The notes beneath the pieces are model-generated. The model was not told where the DNA came from, did not search any database, and worked only from the letters and a program-made list of their open reading frames with translations. From NCBI GenBank assembly GCA_050178015.1, contig JBFXGM010000011.1, positions 62,001 through 126,000 on the forward strand: a stretch of 64,000 nucleotides of DNA, written 5' to 3'. The position numbers and the translations under genes were made by a program. How positions within the stretch are numbered: the first letter of the stretch is position 1; the number at the start of each line of letters is the position of its first letter. Of the stretch, positions 26,069 through 34,803 are shown one piece after another. Source of the stretch: Gaoshiqia sp050178015 (lineage in GTDB: Bacteria; Bacteroidota; Bacteroidia; Bacteroidales; Prolixibacteraceae).

Positions 26069-26223
26069 ACCCGGCCCCTTACACCAATCAAATTGATTTT
26101 TTTTATTCAAAATAGACAAAAGCTATATTCAGCAAACAAAATAAACGCTGTACTGCACACTAATATTCAATCTTTTAACCCAAAATACAAGTTTCTGAAA
26201 TGGCCATTATGATCGAAAACAGT

Positions 26224-26254
26224 TTTGCCAATCAGCCGGATAATTTTATCTTTA
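26224..26254 (+). promoter_or_regulatory. Probable promoter for the first Gfo/Idh/MocA gene
   Basis: TTTG at 26224-26227 and TATCTTTA at 26247-26254 are spaced 19 bases apart, as expected for -33 and -7 elements. The -7 box has one mismatch (final A for G). The ATG is at 26325. Confidence 0.45.
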
Positions 26255-26324
26255 GAAGGTTTTTGAAAAATGAGCCATCATGACTCAAAAACACATACCT
26301 AAATCAATTTCATTTTATTGAACT

Positions 26325-27824
26325 ATGAAGAATAAGTCAAACGAAAAAAGTCAGGTTTCCAGAAGATCATTTCTGGGAACTGCCGCAGCTGCTGCGGCTG
26401 GATTTACCATCCTTCCCAGCTATGTTGTGGCAGGTTTGGGACACAAGGCCCCGAGTGACAAACTGAACATCGTGGGTGTTGGTGTTGGCGGTATGGGTTT
26501 TGCCAACCTGAAAAACATGGAATCAGAGAACATCATCGGTCTGTGTGATGTTGACTGGGGCTATACTGGTGGCAACGGTGTGTTCGACCGGTACCCGAAA
26601 GCCAAAAAATACAAAGACTGGCGCCGGATGTACGATGAGCTGGGCAAAGATTTTGACGCCGTCATGATCGCCACGGCAGACCACACCCACGCCATTACGG
26701 CTGCTCACGCCATGACCATGGGCAAACATGTTTACCTCCAAAAACCATTGACACACACGGTTTACGAGTCGCGTTTGCTGACCAAGCTGGCTGCCAAATA
26801 CAACGTGGCCACTTCGATGGGGAACCAGGGTTCATCGGGCGAAGGCGTAAACCTGACCACCGAATGGATCGCCAACGGAGAGATTGGTGAAATTACCAAA
26901 GTAGAAGCGTTCACCGACCGTCCGATTTGGCCGCAAGGCTTAAATACACCGGAAGTTGGACATTGGGTGCCCGACACGCTGGACTGGGACTTGTTTGTTG
27001 GCCCGGCAAAAATGCGCCCGTACAACGAAGTTTATCATCCCTGGAACTGGCGCGGCTGGTGGGACTACGGCACAGGCGCCCTCGGCGATATGGCCTGCCA
27101 CATCCTACACCCGGTATTTGTTGGCCTCGAACTGGGCTACCCAACCAAAGCACAGGGCAACTCTACCCTGTTGCTGCAAGACTGCGCCCCAACTGCTCAG
27201 TCGGTCAAATTGACCTTCCCGGCACGTACCCCGAAAAAGAAAATGAAAATCAAACTTCCCGAAGTTGAAGTTTTCTGGTACGATGGCGGCATCAAACAAA
27301 TGCTTCCCGAAGGATGGCCTGCCGGTAAAAACCCGAACGATGCCGGTGGTGGCGTTATCTTCCACGGCACCAAAGACAAACTGATTTGCGGTTGCTATGG
27401 TAAAGATCCCTGGTTGTTGTCGGGCCGTGTGCCGAATGCTCCCAAGTTCCGTCGTCGCGTGGAGACCAGCCACGAAATGGATTGGGTTCGCGCTTGTAAG
27501 GAAAGCGCCGAAAACCGCGTCGCTACTGCTTCCGACTTCAGCGAAGCCGGACCATTCAACGAAATGGTCGTGATGGGCGTATTGGCTGTCCGCTTGCAAA
27601 ACCTGAACAAAGAGTTGGAATGGAATGGCCAAAAAATGGAATTCACCAACCTGAAAGATGATGAAACCATCCGCACCGTGATTAAAGATGGTTTCAAAAT
27701 CCACGACGGCCACCCGACATTCGACAAAACATGGACCGATCCGGTTCCGGCCAAAGAATTTGCTGCCGAACTGATCAAGCACACCTACCGTGCACCCTGG
27801 AGCTTGCCCGATATGCCGGCCTAA
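26325..27824 (+). CDS. Tat-exported Gfo/Idh/MocA-family oxidoreductase
   Basis: A 499-residue protein with a twin-arginine signal (SRRSFLGTAAAAAAGF, residues about 12-27). The Rossmann domain begins LNIVGVGVGGMGFANL, has the acidic strand end LCDVD, and shows the family motif LQKPLTHTVYESR with the catalytic-region lysine. The C-terminal alpha/beta domain includes WNWRGWWDYGTGALGDM, repeated almost exactly in the paralogue at 28317. It is likely an NAD(P)-dependent dehydrogenase or glycosidase-like enzyme folded with cofactor before export. The substrate is unknown but is probably a sugar. A terminator follows. Confidence 0.88.
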   Translation: MKNKSNEKSQVSRRSFLGTAAAAAAGFTILPSYVVAGLGHKAPSDKLNIVGVGVGGMGFANLKNMESENIIGLCDVDWGYTGGNGVFDRYPKAKKYKDWRRMYDELGKDFDAVMIATADHTHAITAAHAMTMGKHVYLQKPLTHTVYESRLLTKLAAKYNVATSMGNQGSSGEGVNLTTEWIANGEIGEITKVEAFTDRPIWPQGLNTPEVGHWVPDTLDWDLFVGPAKMRPYNEVYHPWNWRGWWDYGTGALGDMACHILHPVFVGLELGYPTKAQGNSTLLLQDCAPTAQSVKLTFPARTPKKKMKIKLPEVEVFWYDGGIKQMLPEGWPAGKNPNDAGGGVIFHGTKDKLICGCYGKDPWLLSGRVPNAPKFRRRVETSHEMDWVRACKESAENRVATASDFSEAGPFNEMVVMGVLAVRLQNLNKELEWNGQKMEFTNLKDDETIRTVIKDGFKIHDGHPTFDKTWTDPVPAKEFAAELIKHTYRAPWSLPDMPA

Positions 27825-27852
27825 TTTTGTATTCTTTTCAAACCAACATAAG

Positions 27853-27880
27853 CGGGGTAAGATTTTCTTATCCCGTTTTT
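27853..27880 (+). terminator. Terminator after the first Gfo/Idh/MocA gene
   Basis: CGGGGTAAGA (27853-27862) pairs with TCTTATCCCG (27866-27875), with one G-U pair, followed by five T residues. Confidence 0.75.
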
Positions 27881-27913
27881 CATTTTCCCCGCAACAAGCC
27901 GGTATTATTCTGC

Positions 27914-27921
27914 TATTTTTG
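27914..27921 (+). promoter_or_regulatory. -7 promoter box for ppnP
   Basis: TATTTTTG matches TAnnTTTG and lies 31 bases before the ppnP ATG. Confidence 0.55.
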
Positions 27922-27951
27922 TTTCAAACTTTAACCCAAAAATCAAATTTT

Positions 27952-28233
27952 ATGCTGAAAGTGAATGAATACTTCGGAGGAACAGTTAAATCGATTGCCC
28001 TTGAAAATGCTGAGGGAACTGCCACTGTTGGCGTGATGGAAGCCGGCGAATACGAATTCGGCACCGCCACCATCGAGCTGATGACCGTCACCAGCGGCTT
28101 GCTGGATGTGATGCTTCCGGGCGAGAACAGTTGGACAACCTATGGCAAAGGCGAAACCTTCCGGGTTGAAAAAGATGTCCGTTTCAAGGTAAAAGCCAAT
28201 GGCCAGGTCGCTTATTACTGTTTGTATTTGTAA
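27952..28233 (+). CDS. ppnP: Pyrimidine/purine nucleoside phosphorylase PpnP (YaiE family)
   Basis: A 93-residue cupin. The ATG at 27952 is chosen over a longer open frame because it gives the usual family length and follows a promoter box. Family landmarks are VNEYFGGTVKSIAL at the start, TVGVMEAGEYEFGT, and the strand pair LDVMLPGENSWTTYGKGETFRV, ending VAYYCLYL. PpnP phosphorolyses several nucleosides to a free base and ribose-1-phosphate, so it serves nucleoside salvage in the cytoplasm. It lies between two oxidoreductase paralogues with its own promoter, so no shared function is implied. Confidence 0.9.
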   Translation: MLKVNEYFGGTVKSIALENAEGTATVGVMEAGEYEFGTATIELMTVTSGLLDVMLPGENSWTTYGKGETFRVEKDVRFKVKANGQVAYYCLYL

Positions 28234-28316
28234 GAAGTTCGACTGGCTGCCCTACGTATTTTTTGTTCATCGGCTTTTCTTGCTAAATTGCCGGGAGCAT
28301 TTCCAAAACACAACCT

Positions 28317-29804
28317 ATGAACCCTGAGAAACCAACCCTCAACCGCCGAAAATTTCTTGGTACCACAGCCGGGGCCGTGGCCGCTTTTAGTATCCTGCCC
28401 AGCCAGGTGATTGCCGGACTCGGGCACCGACCTCCCAGCGATAAACTGAATATTGCCGGTATTGGTGTTGGTGGCATGGGCTACCGAAACCTGAAACACA
28501 TGGACACCGAAAATATCGTTGCCCTTTGTGATGTGGATGAAGCTTATGCCGGACGGAATTCTTTCCGCGAATGGCCGCTGGCAACCCGCTACAAGGATTT
28601 TCGGGAAATGTTCGACAAACAAAAAAATATTGATGCGGTGATGATTGCCACGCCCGACCACACGCACGCCCTTCCGGCGCTGATGGCCATGCGCCAGGGG
28701 ATTCATGTCTTTCTGCAAAAACCGCTTACCCATTCGGTTTTCGAGTCGCGCGTACTGACCGAAACCGCCCGTAAGTACGGTGTGGCCACACAGATGGGCA
28801 ACCAGGGCAATTCGGGTGAAGGCATCCGGCAAATTTGCGAATGGATCTGGGCGGGTAAAATCGGCGAGATCAGCCGGGTGGACGCCTGGACCAACCGCCC
28901 CATCTGGCCGCAAGGCCTGGAGCGCCCAGCCAGGGACATGCGCATTCCAAAGACCCTCGACTGGGACTTATTTATTGGCCCGGCAACATACCGCCCATAC
29001 CACGAAGTGTACACCCCCTGGAACTGGCGCGGCTGGTGGGACTTTGGCACCGGCGCCCTGGGCGACATGGCCTGCCACATTCTCGACCCCGTCTTTAAAG
29101 CGCTTAAATTGGAATACCCGTCGGCGGTACAGGCAAGTTCAACGCCGGTAAACACCGAGTCGGCGCCCAATGCCGAAATAGTGGTTTATGATTTCCCGGC
29201 CCGCGACAACCTGCCGAAAGTTGCCATGCCCCCGGTAACCGTGAGCTGGTACGATGGAGGGTTGATGCCTCCCCGCCCCGACGGCCTGGAGGCCGGGGAG
29301 CAAATGGGCGATGCCGATGGCGGCTGCATATTTTACGGTACCAAAGGCAAAATCATGTGCGGGACGTATGCCAAAAACCCCACCCTGCTGCCCACTCGGG
29401 AGATGGCACATTTTGAACAACCTGCCAAATCCATCCGGCGTATTGCCAATGCCATGGAAGGCGGCCACGAGCAGGACTGGGTCCGGGCCTGCAAAGAAAC
29501 GCCGCAAAACCGGGTGGAAGCTTCCTCCAACTTCGATTATGCCGGCCCCCTCAACGAAATGGTGGTGATGGGCGTGCTGGCCGTCCGGCTGCAAAGCCTG
29601 CAACGTAAATTATTGTGGGATGGCGCCGCCATGCGCTTTACCAACATCAGCGACCGCGACCAACTAAAAGTGCTGACAAAAGACCGGTTTGAAGTGATCA
29701 ACGGTGATCCTCGTTTCAACAAGGATTTTGCCAGCCTGCCCGCCAAACAAATGGCCGAAGACTGGATTCGCCACAACTACCGGCAAGGTTGGGAGCAGAT
29801 TTGA
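28317..29804 (+). CDS. Second Tat-exported Gfo/Idh/MocA-family oxidoreductase
   Basis: A 495-residue paralogue of the protein at 26325. It carries a twin-arginine-type signal in variant form (NRRKFLGTTAGAVAAFSILP). The Rossmann start is LNIAGIGVGGMGYRNL, the acidic strand end is LCDVDEA, and LQKPLTHSVFESR and WNWRGWWDFGTGALGDM are shared with its neighbour. Differences cluster in the C-terminal half, where substrate specificity is usually set, so the two may act on different sugars or in sequence. It is 83 bases from ppnP. Confidence 0.88.
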   Translation: MNPEKPTLNRRKFLGTTAGAVAAFSILPSQVIAGLGHRPPSDKLNIAGIGVGGMGYRNLKHMDTENIVALCDVDEAYAGRNSFREWPLATRYKDFREMFDKQKNIDAVMIATPDHTHALPALMAMRQGIHVFLQKPLTHSVFESRVLTETARKYGVATQMGNQGNSGEGIRQICEWIWAGKIGEISRVDAWTNRPIWPQGLERPARDMRIPKTLDWDLFIGPATYRPYHEVYTPWNWRGWWDFGTGALGDMACHILDPVFKALKLEYPSAVQASSTPVNTESAPNAEIVVYDFPARDNLPKVAMPPVTVSWYDGGLMPPRPDGLEAGEQMGDADGGCIFYGTKGKIMCGTYAKNPTLLPTREMAHFEQPAKSIRRIANAMEGGHEQDWVRACKETPQNRVEASSNFDYAGPLNEMVVMGVLAVRLQSLQRKLLWDGAAMRFTNISDRDQLKVLTKDRFEVINGDPRFNKDFASLPAKQMAEDWIRHNYRQGWEQI

Positions 29805-29811
29805 GCAAGAT

Positions 29812-29835
29812 TAGAATGGTAGAATGGTAGAATGA
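29812..29835. repeat. Tandem repeat, three copies of an 8-base unit
   Basis: TAGAATGG occurs three times head to tail, with the last base changed in the third copy, in the 56-base gap between two convergent genes. Confidence 0.8.
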
Positions 29836-29860
29836 ATACCCTTTCACTCAAAACCCGAAA

Positions 29861-30598
29861 CTACGCCTGCCCGAGATGTTGTTTGATTTTTCGTTCAATC
29901 TCTTCGGTCAGCTCCTTGGGATCGCGCCCCGCAGGATCAATGGGCTCCAAGGCCGTGTAGGTGAGGCGGGTGCCAAATTGCATCGGGAAATAGCCCTTTC
30001 CCATCAGCTTACTGTTGCCGTCAATCACAAAAGGAACAATCCATGCGGAAGGGGCCGCACGCAACAGCGAGGCCACTCCTGCATGTTGGAACGTTTTTAC
30101 CTTCCCGTTTTTACTGCGTGTACCTTCGGGGAAAATGCTGGCGCAATACTTTTCTTTCTCGATGTGTTTGCCCAACTTGGTGATTTCAACAATCGACTGA
30201 CGCCCGTTTTTCCGGTCGATCAGGGCCGAACCGCCATGCCGCAGGTTGTACGAAATGCTCGGAATCCCTTTTCCCAATTCCTGCTTCGAGACAAATTTCG
30301 GATGATATTTGCGAAATCCCCAAACAATAGGTGGAATATCCAACGTGTTTTGATGATTGGAAACAATCAAAAAGGGACGTCCTTGCGGCATCTTTTCGAA
30401 ACCGCGGAAACGGATGCGCGCCCCCAAGATTACCAGACTGTAAACCAATAAAAAATTCAACACATCCACCGATTTTTTTCGCAGTGGGTAACCTCCAATC
30501 AGGCGGCAAATTACCTGCACAGGATGAAAAATCAACAGCAACAATCCAAATACCAACAAATAAACCGGTGTCAACAAGTATCCCAAAATTTTTTTCAT
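29861..30598 (-). CDS. plsC: 1-acyl-sn-glycerol-3-phosphate acyltransferase
   Basis: A 245-residue acyltransferase with an N-terminal membrane segment (residues about 8-30). The catalytic HX4D motif is NHQNTLDI, and the glycerophosphate-binding motif is FPEGTRSKNGKV. It adds the second acyl chain to lysophosphatidate at the inner membrane to make phosphatidate. It is a single gene. The 233 bases upstream (30599-30831), shared with the divergent sulfur-transfer gene, are AT-rich and show no clear promoter box or operator. Confidence 0.9.
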   Translation of the reverse strand: MKKILGYLLTPVYLLVFGLLLLIFHPVQVICRLIGGYPLRKKSVDVLNFLLVYSLVILGARIRFRGFEKMPQGRPFLIVSNHQNTLDIPPIVWGFRKYHPKFVSKQELGKGIPSISYNLRHGGSALIDRKNGRQSIVEITKLGKHIEKEKYCASIFPEGTRSKNGKVKTFQHAGVASLLRAAPSAWIVPFVIDGNSKLMGKGYFPMQFGTRLTYTALEPIDPAGRDPKELTEEIERKIKQHLGQA

Positions 30599-30831
30599 GC
30601 CCTATTCCTATTAAACCCCTGCAAAAGAACAAAAAATAAGGCAACCTCCAAAGCAAGGATACGCAGAAGAAATCCTGACAAAAAACAACCATCAACTCAC
30701 CTCACGTTAAGAATATATTAATCCCCGTTGATCGGTTTCCAATGAAGTTTGCCATTCGCATAAATATATAGACATTTGCATATTTATTTTACTCAATATA
30801 AAATCATCGCAACTAATTTAATTTCAACAAA

Positions 30832-33324
30832 ATGGCAAAATATGTGATTATAGGTGGCGTTGCCGGTGGTGCAACTGCCGCTGCCCGCTTACGAAGATTG
30901 GATGAACATGCTGAAATTATCATGTTTGAGCGCGGCCCCAACATTTCCTATGCCAACTGCGGCCTGCCGTATTACATTGGCGGCACCATTACCGAGCGTG
31001 AAAAACTATTGGTTCAAACCCCGGAAAGTTTTCGGGCCCGGCTGAATGTGGATGTGCGCGTGTTGCAAGAAGTTACCAAAATCAACCGCGACGATAAAAC
31101 GGTAGAGGTCTTGAACCATCAAACCAAAGCCACCTACACCGAAAGTTACGACAAGCTGGTTGTTTCGCCCGGCGCCGAACCCGTGAAACCGCCCATCGCC
31201 GGTATCAGCGATCCCGCCATTTTCACCTTGCGCAATGTGCTTGACACAGACAAAATCAAGTCGTTTTGCGACACCAAAAAACCGCGTCACGCTGTGGTGA
31301 TCGGCGCCGGTTTTATTGGCTTGGAGATGGCCGAAAACCTCCACAAACTGGGCATGAACGTCACCATTGTAGAGATGGCCAGCCAGGTGATGGCACCGCT
31401 CGACTACGAAATGGCCGCGGAGGTACACCAGCACCTGAAAACCAAACAAGTCGAATTCTACTTAAAAGATGGCGTGAGCGCTTTCATCCGTAAGAATGAC
31501 CATTTGACCGTGCAATTGCAATCGGGCCGCGAAATTGAAACAGAACTGGTCATCCTGTCGATTGGTGTCCGGCCAGAGACCAAGCTGGTGAAGGAAGCCG
31601 GACTGGAGTTGGCCGAAAACGGCGGTATCAAAGTTAACAGCTACCTGCAAACCAACGATCCCGACATTTACGCGTTAGGCGACGCCATTGCGTTCCCCCA
31701 CCCGATTACCGGAAAATACGTCAACACCTACCTGGCCGGACCTGCCAACAAACAAGGCCGGATTGTTGCCGACAACATCGTGCTGGGCAACACCCGCCAA
31801 TACAAAGGCGCTATTGCTACGGCCATTGCCAAGGTGTTTGACATTACGGTGGCCTCAACCGGCCTTTCTGCAAAGGCGTTGAAACGCGAAGGAATCGAGT
31901 ATATTTCCAATATTATTCACGGATCGTCCCATGCCGGTTATTACCCGGGCGCTTTGCCCTACACGCTGAAAATCCTCTTTCAGCCCAAAACAGGCAAACT
32001 GTATGGCGCCCAAATGATTGGCTACCAAGGCATCGACAAGCGCATCGACCTGATCGCCACCGTGTTGCTGAACAACGGCAGCATCTACGATCTGCAGGAC
32101 ATTGAACATGCCTATGCACCACCCTATTCATCGGCAAAAGACCCCGTGAACCAGGCAGGTTACGTGGCAGAAAACATCATCACCGGACGCTTAAAAAACA
32201 TCAACTGGAAGGAAGTGAGCCAGCTGCACGCTGCCAACATTTGTCTGCTGGATGTGCGCACGCCCGAAGAACATGCCTTGGGCCACATTGAAGGCTCCCT
32301 GAACATTGAGGTTGACAAAATCCGGGAACAGTTGGATGAAATCCCGCGCGACAAGAAAATTATCGTCTATTGCGGGGTAGGCATCCGGGGCTATTTTGCC
32401 TGCCGCATCCTGATGCAACACGGTTTTGAAGAAGTGTACAACCTGAGCGGCGGCTACAAAACCTACGAGCACACCACTTGCAAACAAAGCAACGAAGATA
32501 TCTTCGAATCAAGCTACATTGCCAAGGACGATCACATTTACCGCGGAAAACCAGCAGATGCAGCCAGCATGGGCAATCTGGTGAAAACCTTCGAGGTGGA
32601 TGCCTGTGGCTTGCAATGCCCCGGCCCAATCCTGAAGCTGAAAACAGAAATCGGCAAATTACAGCCGGGTGAGCGTCTGCTCCAAAAGGCCAGCGACCCC
32701 GGATTTATGAAGGATGTGCAATCGTGGTGCAACATCACTGGCAACAAACTGGTTTCGGTGGATTCAAACGAAGGCATCATTACGGCTGTCATCGAGAAAG
32801 CAGTTCCAAAACAAGCGGCAAACGTGCAAGGCGTTCCGATAGCAGCACAACTTCCGCAAAATAAAACGATGGTGGTTTTCAGCGATGATATGGATCGCGC
32901 CCTGGCTTCCCTGGTCATCGCCAATGGCGCTGCCTCGATGGGCAAAGAGGTGACCATGTTCTTCACTTTTTGGGGATTGAACATCATCAAGAAAACCGAC
33001 AAGCCCAAAGTAGAGAAAGATCTGATGGGCAAAATGTTTGGCAAAATGATGCCGGGCAATGCCGGAAAACTCAAACTGTCGAAAATGAACATGCTGGGGA
33101 TGGGCTCGCTGATGATGAAAAAAAGGATGCTCTCCAAAAATGTCGATTCGATTGAAGATATGATCCGCACAGCCATTGAGAACGGGGTACGGATGATTGC
33201 CTGTCAGATGTCGATGGACGTGATGGGCGTCAGCGCAGAAGAATTGATTGACGGGGTAGAGATTGGCGGTGTAGCCGCTTACCTGGAAGAAACCGAGAAA
33301 TCGAACCTCAACCTGTTCATCTAA
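30832..33324 (+). CDS. Four-domain sulfur-transfer protein: CoA-disulfide reductase, rhodanese, TusA, DsrE/F-like
   Basis: An 830-residue cytoplasmic fusion. Residues 1-450 form a flavin- and NAD(P)H-dependent CoA-disulfide reductase-like unit with the FAD motif GGVAGGATAAARLRR and active-site Cys43 in YANCGLPYY. About 455-555 is a rhodanese (LLDVRTPEEHALGHI; active Cys near 513 in VYCGVGIRG). About 582-660 is TusA-like (VDACGLQCPGPILKLK). The last 165 residues are a DsrE/DsrF-like domain (VVFSDDMDRALASLVIANGA). Together these suggest persulfide relay: CoA-persulfide or polysulfide reduction coupled to sulfur carriers. It stands alone, with a terminator behind it. Confidence 0.9.
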   Translation: MAKYVIIGGVAGGATAAARLRRLDEHAEIIMFERGPNISYANCGLPYYIGGTITEREKLLVQTPESFRARLNVDVRVLQEVTKINRDDKTVEVLNHQTKATYTESYDKLVVSPGAEPVKPPIAGISDPAIFTLRNVLDTDKIKSFCDTKKPRHAVVIGAGFIGLEMAENLHKLGMNVTIVEMASQVMAPLDYEMAAEVHQHLKTKQVEFYLKDGVSAFIRKNDHLTVQLQSGREIETELVILSIGVRPETKLVKEAGLELAENGGIKVNSYLQTNDPDIYALGDAIAFPHPITGKYVNTYLAGPANKQGRIVADNIVLGNTRQYKGAIATAIAKVFDITVASTGLSAKALKREGIEYISNIIHGSSHAGYYPGALPYTLKILFQPKTGKLYGAQMIGYQGIDKRIDLIATVLLNNGSIYDLQDIEHAYAPPYSSAKDPVNQAGYVAENIITGRLKNINWKEVSQLHAANICLLDVRTPEEHALGHIEGSLNIEVDKIREQLDEIPRDKKIIVYCGVGIRGYFACRILMQHGFEEVYNLSGGYKTYEHTTCKQSNEDIFESSYIAKDDHIYRGKPADAASMGNLVKTFEVDACGLQCPGPILKLKTEIGKLQPGERLLQKASDPGFMKDVQSWCNITGNKLVSVDSNEGIITAVIEKAVPKQAANVQGVPIAAQLPQNKTMVVFSDDMDRALASLVIANGAASMGKEVTMFFTFWGLNIIKKTDKPKVEKDLMGKMFGKMMPGNAGKLKLSKMNMLGMGSLMMKKRMLSKNVDSIEDMIRTAIENGVRMIACQMSMDVMGVSAEELIDGVEIGGVAAYLEETEKSNLNLFI

Positions 33325-33341
33325 AGGAAATTATTCTGTTG

Positions 33342-33380
33342 AAAACGCTGCTTTGTATTGACAAGGTGGCGTTTTTATTT
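33342..33380 (+). terminator. Terminator after the sulfur-transfer gene
   Basis: AAAACGC (33342-33348) pairs with GCGTTTT (33369-33375), with further imperfect pairing inside, followed by a T-rich tail. Confidence 0.65.
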
Positions 33381-33434
33381 TCCCGGTCTCCCAAAAACTG
33401 CTGATATTTGCACCAATAGACAGGAGAATTAAAA

Positions 33435-34142
33435 ATGACCTTTGCCGAAAAAGTGAACCGATTCAACCAAGAGTTGCAGTTTGATGGTTTTCTTCCGGAA
33501 AACATCAGCGTAATGAATCCGTTTGCTGAAAACCCTGCGGCGCTGGAAGCTTCATCACGCTTTTACCACAAATATTACAGCGACAATCATCCGCGAAAGT
33601 TGATCCTCGGCATCAATCCGGGACGGTTTGGTGCAGGCGTAACGGGCATTCCGTTTACCGACACTTATCGTCTCCGCGACTTTTGTGGTTTGGAAATTGA
33701 AGGCATTGAAACCCGCGAACTTTCTTCTGTTTTCGTTTACGATATGATAGAAGCATACGGTGGCGTGAAACAATTTTACCGCGATTATTACATCAGCGCT
33801 ATCAGTCCGCTCGGCTTCATCATCAACAAAAACGGACGGGAGCTAAACTATAATTACTACGACAGTAAAGAATTGCTTCAGGCTGCCGAACCGTTCATCA
33901 TCCAATCTTTGGAGAAACAACTTTCCTTTGGCATCAACCGCGACGTGTGTTTCTGCCTGGGCAACAACAAAAACTACAAATATCTGGTATCCCTGAATAG
34001 AAAACTGCAATGGTTCAAACAAATCATCCCGCTGGAACATCCCCGGTACATCATGCAATATAAGTTGAAACAAAAAGAGTTGTATATTCAAAAGTACATG
34101 AATCTGTTGCGAATCGATCCGACAAACGAAACCAATAAGTGA
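33435..34142 (+). CDS. SMUG2-type uracil-DNA glycosylase family protein (DUF4918)
   Basis: A 235-residue member of the uracil-DNA glycosylase superfamily. LGINPGRFGAGVTGIPFTD (residues about 56-74) is the water-activating and base-pocket motif, with Asn in place of the Asp of family 1 enzymes. LEHPRYIMQY near the C-terminus is the DNA-intercalation motif. It would excise uracil or related bases from DNA. AGGAG precedes the ATG, a stronger ribosome site than most here. It is followed by a promoter box and the PhnA-like gene. Confidence 0.82.
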   Translation: MTFAEKVNRFNQELQFDGFLPENISVMNPFAENPAALEASSRFYHKYYSDNHPRKLILGINPGRFGAGVTGIPFTDTYRLRDFCGLEIEGIETRELSSVFVYDMIEAYGGVKQFYRDYYISAISPLGFIINKNGRELNYNYYDSKELLQAAEPFIIQSLEKQLSFGINRDVCFCLGNNKNYKYLVSLNRKLQWFKQIIPLEHPRYIMQYKLKQKELYIQKYMNLLRIDPTNETNK

Positions 34143-34168
34143 AAAGTTTCCAGTCCCGAATTTTCGAT

Positions 34169-34176
34169 TAACTTTG
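34169..34176 (+). promoter_or_regulatory. -7 promoter box for the PhnA/YjdM-like gene
   Basis: TAACTTTG matches TAnnTTTG and lies 20 bases before the ATG. Confidence 0.6.
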
Positions 34177-34195
34177 CCGCCTCAAAAAAATAACC

Positions 34196-34771
34196 ATGAG
34201 TATTGAAAAAGCATTGCTGGCACGCAGCGGATCGACCTGCGAACTGTGCGGCGCCACCGACGGCTTGACTGTTTACGCCCTTCCGCCGGTTACTGAAAAC
34301 AACAGCGACAAATGCGTCCTGCTGTGTGCGACCTGCCTCGATCAGGTAACAAATCCGGACAAAATCGATCCGAACCATTTCCGCTGCCTGAACGACAGCA
34401 TGTGGAGCACCGTGCCCGCCGTACAGGTTTTAGCCTGGCGGTTACTCAACCGGATGCGCGCCGAAGGCTGGCCGCAAGACCTGCTGGATATGCTTTACCT
34501 GGACGATGAAACCCTGGCCTGGGCCAAAGCCGATGGCGCCGGACAAGATGACGCAATCAAACACCTGGACAGTAACGGCGCCCAACTACAGGCCGGCGAC
34601 ACCGTGGTTCTGACTAAAGACCTGAACGTGAAAGGCGGCGGTTTTACTGCCAAACGCGGTACGGCCGTGCGCAACATCACGCTGGTGCATGACAACCCCG
34701 AACAAATTGAAGGAAAAGTAAATGGTCAGCAAATCGTGATCCTCACCCAATATGTAAAGAAGTCGAGCTAA
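34196..34771 (+). CDS. PhnA/YjdM-domain protein
   Basis: A 191-residue cytoplasmic protein. The N-terminus holds a zinc-ribbon-like pattern, CELCG and CATCLDQ. The middle has a helical linker, WSTVPAVQVLAWRLLNRM. The C-terminal 70 residues match the YjdM domain (AGDTVVLTKDLNVKGGGF and KRGTAVRNI). Despite the name, phnA/yjdM is not required for phosphonate use in E. coli and the family's role is unsettled, so no reaction is assigned. No phosphonate genes lie nearby. Confidence 0.85.
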   Translation: MSIEKALLARSGSTCELCGATDGLTVYALPPVTENNSDKCVLLCATCLDQVTNPDKIDPNHFRCLNDSMWSTVPAVQVLAWRLLNRMRAEGWPQDLLDMLYLDDETLAWAKADGAGQDDAIKHLDSNGAQLQAGDTVVLTKDLNVKGGGFTAKRGTAVRNITLVHDNPEQIEGKVNGQQIVILTQYVKKSS

Positions 34772-34803
34772 GGACTGAGCCGATGTTATGCTTCTCTTGT
34801 GAA

